Shown: positions 1-7,519, counted from the stretch's first letter. The stretch: 12,121 nucleotides of DNA from JALYIM01 sp040003205 (GCA_040003205.1 JBDUDA010000076.1:1-12121); one strand, 5' to 3'. Notes: generated by a model not told the origin, from the letters alone. Numbers and translations are program-made.

Positions 1-107
1 AGAGCGGCCATTTATGGCCGCGTTACAACGCACACCCCTTAGCCCTTCAGGGCCTGAAATCGCTGGGGCTAAAGCCGCAGAAAATCAAATGTCTTCAACG
101 CGGTTTT
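1..107. repeat. Cluster of short inverted repeats, probable interspersed intergenic repeat (left end may lie outside the window)
   Basis: No gene is visible here. Three self-complementary elements can be read directly. CGGCCAT at 5-11 pairs with ATGGCCG at 14-20. GCCC at 42-45 and GGGC at 50-53 flank TTCA. TTAGCCC at 39-45 pairs with GGGCTAA at 66-72. The last two share bases 42-45, so they are alternative folds. From memory, GGGCTAAAGCC and CCCTTCAGGG modules recur between genes in Acidobacteria genomes; that family assignment is an inference I could not test. The block lies just beyond the terminator of the minus-strand operon, a usual place for such elements. Confidence 0.5.
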
Positions 108-148
108 AAAAAGCCGATCTGCCCCGGTGCCGCCGGGCCAAGATCGGC
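108..148 (-). terminator. Rho-independent terminator of the rapZ-to-UDG gene series
   Basis: Read on the minus strand, GCCGATCT (141-148) pairs perfectly with AGATCGGC (113-120). The interior is GC-rich and can extend the stem (GGCCCGG against CCGGGGC, imperfect). Five T residues follow immediately (complement of 108-112). The hairpin starts 16 bp after the uracil-DNA glycosylase stop codon, where the end of the operon transcript is expected. Confidence 0.85.
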
Positions 149-164
149 GACTTTGCGATTATCA

Positions 165-983
165 TCACTCGACGCCTTTCGCCGGGATGGCAAGCCCCAG
201 GTCCTTCATCACCATCTGCAAATCTTTCCAGGTTTCTTTCTTCTGTCGTGGATCACGCAGCAAAAATGCCGGATGATAAGTCACGGCAAGCTTCGTTCCC
301 TGAAAGTCATAAAAGCGTCCCCGAAATTGCGACATAGGCTGGTTCAGCGCCAGCAAAGTCTTCGCGGCGATCGCGCCCAGCGCAACAATGACTTTCGGTT
401 TAACTGCCGCAATCTGACGCATCAAAAACGGAGAGCAGGTCGCGCACTCATCCCGCTCAGGCGTCCGGTTCCCCGGGGGACGGCATTTAATAATATTCGC
501 GATGTAAACGTCTTCGCGAGCAATGCCCATCGCCTTAATCATGTTGGTCAGCAATTGACCGGCGCGCCCGACGAACGGCTCGCCTTTCTTATCTTCGTCC
601 GCGCCCGGCGCTTCCCCAATGAACATGAGATCGGCATTCGGATTTCCCACTCCGAAAACAATCTGCTTGCGTCCCTGCGCGTGCAAAGGGCAGCGTGTGC
701 AGTCTCCAATATCTTCGCGGATGAGGCGCAGCGCCTCGACCGGATCGTAGACGCCTGCCTCAGGTATCAACGGAATCGCGGCAACACTTACCAGGGCCGC
801 CTCATTGGCGGTGCGTGCGGATTGAATCATTTCATCTCGCTGTTCTGAATGCATTTCGGAATTGGAAGGTGCTGCAATGCCGGAGATTTCGCGCCGATAA
901 AAATCGTAGATACCTAACTCGTTGTAATAGCGAATACGCTCTGATAATGCGCGCTTAAGATTTTGATCCAGAATCAATGGCAT
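165..983 (-). CDS. Uracil-DNA glycosylase, family 4 (iron-sulfur type)
   Basis: This 272-aa enzyme should remove uracil from DNA as the first step of base-excision repair. Seen in the sequence: motif GEAPG (123-127) followed by an acidic ED pair, then GEPFVGRAGQLL (134-145). Four cysteines, C95, C98, C167 and C183, have the spacing expected of the 4Fe-4S ligands (CxxC, then two Cys 16 apart). The C-terminal motif is HPAF (237-240). GEAPG, with Glu, argues for family 4 rather than family 5 (GLAPG). The catalytic core begins near residue 80. The first 80 residues are an extension beyond the usual core of about 200 aa and include an aromatic-rich stretch (YYNELGIYDFYRRE) that I believe is shared by acidobacterial homologues. 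The ATG at 983 has no clear Shine-Dalgarno sequence. It lies 18 bp after coaBC, so coupled translation is likely, but a later start is possible. It is the last gene before the terminator. Confidence 0.93.
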   Translation of the reverse strand: MPLILDQNLKRALSERIRYYNELGIYDFYRREISGIAAPSNSEMHSEQRDEMIQSARTANEAALVSVAAIPLIPEAGVYDPVEALRLIREDIGDCTRCPLHAQGRKQIVFGVGNPNADLMFIGEAPGADEDKKGEPFVGRAGQLLTNMIKAMGIAREDVYIANIIKCRPPGNRTPERDECATCSPFLMRQIAAVKPKVIVALGAIAAKTLLALNQPMSQFRGRFYDFQGTKLAVTYHPAFLLRDPRQKKETWKDLQMVMKDLGLAIPAKGVE

Positions 984-1001
984 GGGAGAAATGGCGGACA
1001 G

Positions 1002-2222
1002 CTACGAACTCTTCACAACTTCCCGCTGCCGCAATCGTACAACTTGATCGAGCACGCGCTGCGCAACCTCCCGCTTGGTAGTTTCCGGGACCTCAACTAC
1101 GTCGTGGTCGGTAAGGATCGTAACGGCGTTGCGATCAGAGTCGAAACCCACGCCTTCGCGCGAAACATCATTGACCACGATGGCGTCAAGTGACTTCGAA
1201 ATTAATTTCTTTCGTCCATTTTCAAGTACGTTTTCGGTTTCGGCGGCAAAACCTACGATCAATTGATTTTTTTTCTGGCGAGCGACTTCCGCCACAATGT
1301 CCACCGTGGGCTCGAGCGAAATCGAGGTAGCGCCCGCGCGTTTTATTTTTTGCGCGGCAACACTCTTGGGACGATAGTCCGAGACCGCCGCAGTCATGAT
1401 TACGATCGTTGCTTCCGGTAAAAGTCTGAGAACTGCCTGCCTCATTTCTTCCGCCGTTTCGACGCGCGTGATTTCCGCAGCGCTGGGGGGAAGTAGCGCG
1501 GTTGGCCCCGTCACCAGCAACACGCGCGCTCCACGGCGAATGGCAGTTTCAGCCAGGGCATAACCCATGCGTCCGCTGGACCGGTTCGTCAAATAACGGA
1601 CCGGGTCAATTTTTTCACGCGTAGGGCCCGCCGTAATCAGTACGACTTGGCCCGCCAGGTCTTGTGACGCGCCGACCGCCTCCATCAAAGCCGCAACAAT
1701 CGTTTCGTTTTCAGCAAGACGTCCGGGACCCGTCATGCCGCATGCAAGATATCCAGAGCCCGGATCAACGATTCTGACTCCACGCTTCCTCAAGATTTGC
1801 AGATTGGCCTGCGTCGCCGGATGGTTCCACATATTCACATTCATCGCAGGCGCAACCACGACTGGTGCGGTAGTCGCGAGATATAACGTGGTCAAAAAAT
1901 CTGAAGTGACGCCTTGCGCGAATTTCGCCAGCGCGTCGGCCGTCGCCGGAACCACAAGAAGAGCATCAATGGATTGAGCTACGGCGATGTGCTCGATGGC
2001 GGAATCAATATTCGGCTGGGACTCGTTAGAATCGCCGGCAGCAAACATCCCAGTAATAACTTTTTCTCCAGACAAAGCAGCAAAAGTAAGGGGGCGAATA
2101 AACTCCTGCGCCGCGCCCGTCATGATGACTTGCACGCGGATGCCGCGATCCTGCAACAAGCGGGTGATCTCCGCCGCTTTATACGCGGCAATCCCGCCAC
2201 ACACACCGAGGGCCACTTTCAT
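1002..2222 (-). CDS. coaBC: Bifunctional phosphopantothenoylcysteine decarboxylase / phosphopantothenate-cysteine ligase
   Basis: The 406-aa protein should catalyse two successive steps of coenzyme A synthesis: ligation of cysteine to 4'-phosphopantothenate (CoaB, CTP-dependent), then FMN-dependent decarboxylation to 4'-phosphopantetheine (CoaC). The CoaC half comes first. It has the flavin-binding GGIAAYK near 9-15, the active-site His at 78 (IEHI), PAMN at 125-128, and the catalytic Cys161 in the ACGMTGPGR loop. The CoaB half begins near 193 with ITAGPTREKIDPVRYLTNRS, then SSGRMGYALA, AAVSDYRP (278-285), a KIKR lysine segment (292-295) and VVND (349-352). Length and domain order are normal. 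The ATG is preceded by a weak GGAAAA. The gene follows rpoZ after about 67 bp, as in the conserved gmk-rpoZ-coaBC order. Confidence 0.97.
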   Translation of the reverse strand: MKVALGVCGGIAAYKAAEITRLLQDRGIRVQVIMTGAAQEFIRPLTFAALSGEKVITGMFAAGDSNESQPNIDSAIEHIAVAQSIDALLVVPATADALAKFAQGVTSDFLTTLYLATTAPVVVAPAMNVNMWNHPATQANLQILRKRGVRIVDPGSGYLACGMTGPGRLAENETIVAALMEAVGASQDLAGQVVLITAGPTREKIDPVRYLTNRSSGRMGYALAETAIRRGARVLLVTGPTALLPPSAAEITRVETAEEMRQAVLRLLPEATIVIMTAAVSDYRPKSVAAQKIKRAGATSISLEPTVDIVAEVARQKKNQLIVGFAAETENVLENGRKKLISKSLDAIVVNDVSREGVGFDSDRNAVTILTDHDVVEVPETTKREVAQRVLDQVVRLRQREVVKSS

Positions 2223-2289
2223 TCAGTTTTCCAAGTTCGGCCGAACCGTAATTAAAAGACGCACTAGCCGGCAAGCCACCGGCCCGCAA

Positions 2290-2526
2290 TTACTCGGGAG
2301 CGAGCGCGTTATCCAGCATGTCACTGGCTGCTTCCGCTGCCGACTTGGGAATTTCCGGGATGACCCACTTCACTTTGCCCGCCCTGATTTCATCTTGTGC
2401 AATCCGGCACGGCTTGCGCGAATGTGTGTCAATCACTGGAGGCGCTCCGCCCTGCAATTGCCGGGCGCGCCGTGCCGCCACCAGTATGTAGCGATAATTG
2501 CTGTCAAATCCTTCAATCAACTTCAT
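2290..2526 (-). CDS. rpoZ: DNA-directed RNA polymerase omega subunit
   Basis: This 78-aa protein should be the omega subunit, which helps the beta' subunit fold and assemble into RNA polymerase and takes part in ppGpp response in some bacteria. The family core is visible: RYILVAARRARQLQ (12-25), then a Pro-rich turn and KPCRIAQDEIRAGKV (38-52), matching the conserved AxxEIxxGK segment. The N-terminus is short, as in many non-proteobacterial omegas, and the C-terminal tail is Ala/Glu rich. The ATG has a very strong Shine-Dalgarno sequence (AGGGGGAG, 4 nt upstream), which fixes the start. It lies 16 bp after gmk, a widely conserved pairing. Confidence 0.94.
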   Translation of the reverse strand: MKLIEGFDSNYRYILVAARRARQLQGGAPPVIDTHSRKPCRIAQDEIRAGKVKWVIPEIPKSAAEAASDMLDNALAPE

Positions 2527-2530
2527 TGTG

Positions 2531-2538
2531 CTCCCCCT
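2531..2538 (-). promoter_or_regulatory. Strong ribosome binding site of rpoZ
   Basis: AGGGGGAG on the minus strand, four bases before the rpoZ ATG. It is the strongest Shine-Dalgarno match in the minus-strand operon and suggests rpoZ is translated independently of gmk. Confidence 0.8.
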
Positions 2539-2542
2539 GCCA

Positions 2543-3235
2543 CTAGCGTGAACCCGGCGCTGCTGCCGGAAGGAATGAGTTTAGGATGGGCTGTAGGCGT
2601 TCTCGCAAATTCTGCAAGCGGCAGTTTTCTGCTCTCGCCAACATGTCCGCATCTCCCACGTTACCAGAGTTGCCTGAGCGCCGTAGCCTTTCTGCCAGCA
2701 GAATAGACTTCAGCATATCAATGGAATCTTCGAGGCGATCGTTCACCAAAATATAGTCGTATTTCTGATAATTCTCAATCTCGCGCGTGGCCGTGACTAG
2801 CCGGCGCAGGATCACTTGTTCCGTATCCACGCTGCGACTGCGAAGGCGGCGCTCGAGTTCTTCCCGATTCGGAGGCAAAATAAAAATTGTCACCGCAGCA
2901 GGCAGTTTGCTTTTAATTTGCGCCGCTCCCTGGACGTCGATATCGAGCAACAAATCTTTCCCCGTCTGTTCGGCGTCTTGAAGAAAACGACTCGCGGTGC
3001 CATAGTAGTTTCCGAAAACCTCGGCATGCTCGAGGAATTCATTGTTTCGCACCATCTGCTCAAATTCGCTGCGTGAGATAAAGAAATACTCCCGGCCATT
3101 TTGCTCGCTGCCACGAGGAGGACGCGTGGTGTAGGAGATGGAAAATTCCAGTCCTTCGACAATTCTGCGGGCTTCATTCACCAGCGTAGATTTTCCCGAA
3201 CCCGAGGGAGCAGAAATAATGAACACGATCGTCAT
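2543..3235 (-). CDS. gmk: Guanylate kinase
   Basis: This 230-aa cytosolic enzyme should phosphorylate GMP to GDP using ATP, feeding GTP and (p)ppGpp pools. The P-loop is APSGSGKST (9-17). The GMP-binding segment is SYTTRPPRG (34-42), followed by NGREYFF (46-52). LLDIDVQGA is at 96-104, and the lid has the Arg-rich RRLRSRS (129-135). The catalytic domain ends near 185. The final 45 residues are an extension beyond the usual length of about 205, with a low-complexity GNSGNVGDAD stretch. The ATG overlaps the yicC stop codon by 4 bp (ATGA), indicating translational coupling. rpoZ follows after 16 bp. Confidence 0.97.
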   Translation of the reverse strand: MTIVFIISAPSGSGKSTLVNEARRIVEGLEFSISYTTRPPRGSEQNGREYFFISRSEFEQMVRNNEFLEHAEVFGNYYGTASRFLQDAEQTGKDLLLDIDVQGAAQIKSKLPAAVTIFILPPNREELERRLRSRSVDTEQVILRRLVTATREIENYQKYDYILVNDRLEDSIDMLKSILLAERLRRSGNSGNVGDADMLARAENCRLQNLRERLQPILNSFLPAAAPGSR

Positions 3236-4221
3236 TCGACGTTTTGTACCTGCTCGCGTGCTTTTTCAATGTCCGTCTTCAAGGCTAACCCCATAGTCGT
3301 AATTTTTAACGCGTCGCCCGCCAGACCGGACGTTTTTGAAAGCAAAGTGTTCGCCTCGCGATTCATTTCCTGTAGAAGAAAATCCAGTTTCTTACCCACT
3401 TCGCCCGTTTCGTCAAGCAGCCCTAGAAAATGCCTGCCATGAGTATCCAGCCGCACGAGTTCTTCCTGAATATCGCTTCGATCGACCAGCAGCGCCGCTT
3501 CCTGAAGGATGCGCTCCGAATCCATCTGCGCCCCAAGTAACTCCTGCATTCTAGATCGCAACTTTTCCGTATAAGTTTGCAAAACGCTCTTTCTATATCC
3601 TTCGGCATTCTTACATGAATCCTGAATCTTCTTCATAAGTTGCCGCAGCTCACGTTCCGTGCCTCTGCCTTCTTCTTCCCGCATCTGGTTCAGCGAGGCC
3701 ACCAGTTCTTCCACCTTCGCCAGCACACCAGATTCGAGTTCAGAAGGATCGAACTGCGCAGAAGTATCGAGCGCCCCTGGCGCCCTCAGGATTGCATTGA
3801 GATCGGGCTCAGCCGCCAATCCAAACTCGGCTGCCGCCGCCCGGAAGGCCTGGATGTGGTTTCCGACCAACTCCCGATTCAGCGAGAGCCCGCCTTCGCC
3901 GCTGCTTCGCTCAACATTGAGCATTAACTCAATATGACCGCGCGCAAGTTTTTCCTTAAGTATGGCGCGAAGCTTCATCTCGAGTGAATCGCTGCCGGAA
4001 GGCAAACGGAAGTGGAGATCGAGAAAGCGATGATTTACGGACTTAAGCGACAGGATGAAACTCGTGCTTCCATTCTTTTCAGCTCCGGACTTCGCTGTAC
4101 TACTATTTGCCGGACCGGAACTTACGGGACTTCGCTTTTCCGCCACTCGACTTGCGAGAGATTGGGGAGAAGCAATCTGACTCTTTACCTGAGCAAAACC
4201 AGTCATGGAACGTATAGGCAT
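3232..4221 (-). CDS. yicC: YicC/YloC-family endoribonuclease
   Basis: The 329-aa protein begins with the family signature RSMTGFA (4-10). It ends with the conserved DUF1732 region (about 244-329), including KKLDFLLQEMNREANTLLSK and the terminal EKAREQVQNVE. Family members YicC (E. coli) and YloC (B. subtilis) are reported endoribonucleases; YicC is linked to small-RNA turnover. The family is usually about 290 aa. The extra length is a Ser/Ala/Lys-rich segment of about 40 residues (roughly 14-54), placed between the opening MTGFAQVKS strand and FILSLKSVNHRFLD. It interrupts what is normally one continuous N-terminal fold. The reading frame runs straight through and codon use is not unusual, so it is an insertion and not a frameshift. 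The gene starts 2 bp after the ABC exporter and overlaps gmk. The yloC-gmk-rpoZ-coaBC order supports the assignment. Confidence 0.95.
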   Translation of the reverse strand: MPIRSMTGFAQVKSQIASPQSLASRVAEKRSPVSSGPANSSTAKSGAEKNGSTSFILSLKSVNHRFLDLHFRLPSGSDSLEMKLRAILKEKLARGHIELMLNVERSSGEGGLSLNRELVGNHIQAFRAAAAEFGLAAEPDLNAILRAPGALDTSAQFDPSELESGVLAKVEELVASLNQMREEEGRGTERELRQLMKKIQDSCKNAEGYRKSVLQTYTEKLRSRMQELLGAQMDSERILQEAALLVDRSDIQEELVRLDTHGRHFLGLLDETGEVGKKLDFLLQEMNREANTLLSKTSGLAGDALKITTMGLALKTDIEKAREQVQNVE

Positions 4222-4223
4222 TT

Positions 4224-6077
4224 CTATTGGCTCACCGGAGCTGCGACCACTTTCGAATTCTCCAAATCGGCGAACTGAAGATCATATAAGCGGCGATAAG
4301 TACCGAGCTTCTTCATTAATTCCTCGTGCGCCCCAATATCCGCAATGGTTCCGTTCTCCAGTACGACGATTCGGTCGGCGCGTCGGACAGTGGAGAGACG
4401 GTGCGCAATTACCAGCACCGTGCGTCCGGAAATTAAATTATGCAGCGCCGACTGCACCAATGCCTCAGACTCACTATCCAACGCCGACGTGGCTTCGTCG
4501 AGGATGAGAATCGGAGCGTTTTTCAGAAGTGCGCGCGCAATCGCAATCCTCTGCCGCTCGCCCCCTGAGAGACGTACACCGCGCTCTCCAATGACCGTTT
4601 CGTATCCATTCGGCAATTCCACAATAAAATCGTGAGCCAGCGCAGTCCGTGCAGCCGCTTCCACTTCGGACTGCGAAATGCCGGGCTGACCATAGGCGAT
4701 ATTATTCCGCAAGGTGTCGTTGAATAAGACGGTCTCTTGCGTGACAAGTCCGATCTGCGATCGCAGGGACTTGAGCGTCAGGTCGCGAACGTCTAGTCCG
4801 TCCACCAGCAATCGCCCGGAGGTCACATCGAAAAACCGCGGTAGCAGATGGACGAGCGTTGTCTTTCCGGCCCCGCTCGAGCCCACTACTGCCAGCACTT
4901 CTCCGGCTGCGACCGATAAGTTGATATTGCGCAGGACCTCGCGCGACTCGGCCCCGTCAGAGTCATAAGAAAAACACACAGCCTCAAAGCGAATGTCTTG
5001 AGAAAACCGCGGAAGCTGTCTAGCGCCAGATTTCTCCTGAACCTCATCCTCAGTATCAATGAATTTGAATATCTCTGACGAAGCTCCCAGCGCCTGCTGA
5101 AAATTATTGTTGAAAGAAGCAAATTTTCTGACCGGATCGTACAGCTTAAACACAGCAACGATAAAGGCAACGAATATTCCCGGAGTAAACGCGCCATGCG
5201 AGATGCGGTCGCGTCCCAACAGCAGCAGCATACTGATGGCAATAGCTCCGAAGATGTCCATCATAGGAGAGCTGACGGCCGCCGCCGCCACCGACCGAAG
5301 ATTGGCGCCGAAGAGACGCTTTGCAGCCTGGCGAAAGCGCGCAATCTCCCAGGCTTCCATGCTGAACGCCTTCACAATGCGGTTTCCGGTAATCGTTTCG
5401 TGCAAAAGATTTTGGATGTCGGCGAGCTTATCCTGCCCACTGCGGGTAGTGTGGCGGACTCGGCCTCCAACTTTTCCCGCCGAATACACCACCAGCGGCA
5501 CGAACAACAGAAGCAGCCACGCCAAACTTCGCCCCAACAAGACCACCACGGCAGCGGTGAAGATGAAAGTAAAAAATTGCTGTAGGAATTCCGCCAGCAC
5601 ATTCGACATCGCATACTGAACGCGCTCAATATCATTGATGATCGCGGAGACCAGAGTGCCGGTGGTGTGTTTCTGGAAAAATGCCGCCGACCGCCGCAAC
5701 ACCGAGTCATAAAGCTGGTTGCGCAGATCAGTGATCATGCCGAAGCCGGCGTAGTTCACTAAATATGTGCCGGCGTAATCGAAAATTCCTTTCAATATGG
5801 TGGAGGCGACAAAAGCATACGCAACGATCGTCCACGCATTGTGAAAATGCGAAGGCACGAACTTTTGCAGATAAATCGCGTGGCCACTGTGAGGGATTTT
5901 AAACAGCTGGATATTATTCGATCCCGAGGCGGGGTTCAGGACACGATCCAAAATTGGTCCGACCAGCAGAACGCGGAAGGCATCGAGCAGACCCACGACC
6001 GCCATCAACAATACCGACGCCGAAAACTGTAGCCAATAAGGTGTTACGTAGCGCAATAGCCGGGTCAGGCGTTTCAT
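4224..6077 (-). CDS. msbA: ABC exporter, fused membrane and ATPase domains (MsbA-like lipid flippase)
   Basis: A 617-aa half-transporter with an N-terminal six-helix membrane domain (hydrophobic runs near 16-38, 82-104, 160-180, 184-200, 272-288 and 298-312) and a C-terminal ATPase domain. In the ATPase: Walker A GSSGAGKT (399-406), Q-loop Gln447 (VTQET), signature LSGGE (503-507), Walker B ILILDE (523-528), D-loop SALD (531-534) and switch His559 (IAHR). It should act as a homodimer. MsbA-type members flip lipid A-core across the inner membrane; close relatives export other lipids or drugs, so the substrate is inferred. An extended loop of about 35 residues follows the first helix. The ATG has a GGGGAA Shine-Dalgarno sequence about 7 nt upstream. 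The 106-bp gap to rapZ contains a TAGAAT -10-like hexamer (6146-6151, minus strand) without a good -35, so a secondary promoter is possible but not shown. Confidence 0.9.
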   Translation of the reverse strand: MKRLTRLLRYVTPYWLQFSASVLLMAVVGLLDAFRVLLVGPILDRVLNPASGSNNIQLFKIPHSGHAIYLQKFVPSHFHNAWTIVAYAFVASTILKGIFDYAGTYLVNYAGFGMITDLRNQLYDSVLRRSAAFFQKHTTGTLVSAIINDIERVQYAMSNVLAEFLQQFFTFIFTAAVVVLLGRSLAWLLLLFVPLVVYSAGKVGGRVRHTTRSGQDKLADIQNLLHETITGNRIVKAFSMEAWEIARFRQAAKRLFGANLRSVAAAAVSSPMMDIFGAIAISMLLLLGRDRISHGAFTPGIFVAFIVAVFKLYDPVRKFASFNNNFQQALGASSEIFKFIDTEDEVQEKSGARQLPRFSQDIRFEAVCFSYDSDGAESREVLRNINLSVAAGEVLAVVGSSGAGKTTLVHLLPRFFDVTSGRLLVDGLDVRDLTLKSLRSQIGLVTQETVLFNDTLRNNIAYGQPGISQSEVEAAARTALAHDFIVELPNGYETVIGERGVRLSGGERQRIAIARALLKNAPILILDEATSALDSESEALVQSALHNLISGRTVLVIAHRLSTVRRADRIVVLENGTIADIGAHEELMKKLGTYRRLYDLQFADLENSKVVAAPVSQ

Positions 6078-6183
6078 CGACGTTCCCCGAGGCAGCGCCC
6101 GTCATGGCATCCCGCAGATGGATTCCGCATGTCGTGCAAGATTTCATTCTACTGTAAAGGCGTGCCGACAGAGCCTGACGCTT

Positions 6184-7116
6184 CTACTTCGGAATATCGC
6201 GATGGACGACTTTGACGCCGTATCCCGCTTGCCGCAGATTTGTGCTGACATCGTCCGAAATCATCACCGAGCGATGCTGTCCCCCAGTGCATCCAAATGC
6301 GATCGTTAGATAACTCTTTCCTTCGCGAATGTAATGCGGCAAAAGATATATCAACAGCTCAGAAATGCGTTCAATAAATTCTTTGGTCTGGGGAAAAGAA
6401 CGGATGTATTTGGCGACTTTCGCGTCCCGCCCAGTGAGGGGGCGAAACTGCGGCACAAAATGAGGGTTAGGCAGGAAGCGGACATCAAACATCAAATCGG
6501 CATCGTCGGGCACGCCATGCCGGAAACCAAAGCTTACGCATGACACCATGATGCTTTTGCCCGCCTCCTTTTTCTGAAAGCGCTCCATCACGTGCGCGCG
6601 CAACTCGTGCACATTGAACTTCGAAGTATCAATCACAACATCGGCAATCGCTCGAATCGGGAGAAGATGGCGGCGTTCAGCTTTTAGCGAAGACTTGACC
6701 GTGGTTTTCTTTCCCAGAGGATGGGGCCGCCGGGTTTCACTGAAGCGGCGCAGCAGCGCCGCGTCCGATGCTTCCAGGTAAATCATCTGCGTCGGCAAAA
6801 AACGTTTCACCGACTTGACCATTTTAGGCAGATCTTCGAGTTGTGTGCCTTCACGCACGTCCACTACCAGCGCTGTGCGTTCAATCTCGGAAGATTCTCC
6901 AACCAATTCCGCAAAGCGTGGGATCAGGCCGACCGGCAAATTATCGACGCAGTAATACCCCAGGTCTTCAAAGACTTTTAACACCGAGGCTTTGCCGGAA
7001 CCGCTCATCCCTGTGATGACTACGAGTTCTCCGACGGGGCGCTTCTTGAGCACAGGACGGAGCCGCGACTTTCCGGCTCCAGATGCGTTCTTTTTGGCGG
7101 GTTTGCGGGCGGACAT
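6184..7116 (-). CDS. rapZ: RapZ/YvcJ family nucleotide-binding protein (RNase adapter)
   Basis: From the ATG at 7116 the protein has 310 aa. RapZ in E. coli presents the sRNA GlmZ to RNase E and senses glucosamine-6-phosphate; YvcJ of B. subtilis is a nucleotide-binding homologue. The N-terminal domain has the P-loop GMSGSGKA (36-43), EDLGYYCVDNLP (50-61) and a Walker B-like VVDVRE (84-89). The C-terminal domain has SFGFRHG (195-201), FDVRFLPNP (210-218) and GCTGGQHRSV (275-284), the site linked to sugar-phosphate and RNA binding. The residue after the P-loop Lys is Ala43 where Ser or Thr is usual. The N-terminus has about 25 extra Lys/Arg-rich residues. The frame can be extended to a TTG at 7134, but that has no ribosome site; the ATG has a weak GGTAGAG close by. 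No HPr kinase or PTS gene is adjacent, unlike the usual context. It is probably the first gene of the minus-strand series. Confidence 0.94.
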   Translation of the reverse strand: MSARKPAKKNASGAGKSRLRPVLKKRPVGELVVITGMSGSGKASVLKVFEDLGYYCVDNLPVGLIPRFAELVGESSEIERTALVVDVREGTQLEDLPKMVKSVKRFLPTQMIYLEASDAALLRRFSETRRPHPLGKKTTVKSSLKAERRHLLPIRAIADVVIDTSKFNVHELRAHVMERFQKKEAGKSIMVSCVSFGFRHGVPDDADLMFDVRFLPNPHFVPQFRPLTGRDAKVAKYIRSFPQTKEFIERISELLIYLLPHYIREGKSYLTIAFGCTGGQHRSVMISDDVSTNLRQAGYGVKVVHRDIPK

Positions 7117-7158
7117 CTCTACCGATGTTAACAAAGCAGCTAACTTGTGCGAAGTACG

Positions 7159-7188
7159 CTTTTAGCTTCCTAATGGAGAATCCCTCAA
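7159..7188 (-). promoter_or_regulatory. Possible sigma-70-like promoter for rapZ
   Basis: On the minus strand, TTGAGG (complement of 7183-7188) and TAAAAG (complement of 7159-7164) are separated by 18 bp. The predicted transcript start would lie some 35 bp upstream of the rapZ ATG. Each hexamer matches the consensus at only four positions, so this is a position-based suggestion. Confidence 0.3.
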
Positions 7189-7247
7189 AGTTCCTGTCAG
7201 GCGGCGCAAGTTTCCTTGAAGTGCGCGGGAGCGAAAGCTTAAAACAC

Positions 7248-7267
7248 GGCGCCCAATATTGGACGCC
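7248..7267. promoter_or_regulatory. 20-bp near-perfect palindrome, candidate operator
   Basis: GGCG, C, CCAATATTGG, A, CGCC: nine of ten base pairs are symmetric, the only mismatch being 7252 against 7263. It lies 132 bp from the rapZ ATG and 264 bp from the first plus-strand ATG. The symmetric AT-rich centre with GC-rich arms is typical of a site for a dimeric regulator. The protein that would bind it is unknown. Confidence 0.4.
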
Positions 7268-7519
7268 AGTTCATCGGCGGACCAAACTTTTGGGCCGCTC
7301 GCATCCGGCGTCAGAATCGCTCGGCATCGCACGCGACCGCCATCCTGCTGCTGGTTTGTGTTCAGACAAACAGCAAATATTTTCATATGCGAAAACTACC
7401 TTGCCTCCGCCTTGCAACTGCGGGAGCCGCCACTCTCCTGCTCACTTGTATTATTATGAGTTCTACAGCAAGAACAGTATGGTGGCGGACCAAACCTCAA
7501 AGTAAGCTGCAGAGGTTTT

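Noticed and set aside
7117..7134. TTG start adding six residues to RapZ
   Set aside because: No ribosome site precedes it; the ATG at 7116 is preferred.
7162..7386. 74-aa minus-strand frame in the divergent intergenic region
   Set aside because: No recognisable domain and no ribosome site; it covers the palindrome and repeats. Treated as non-coding.
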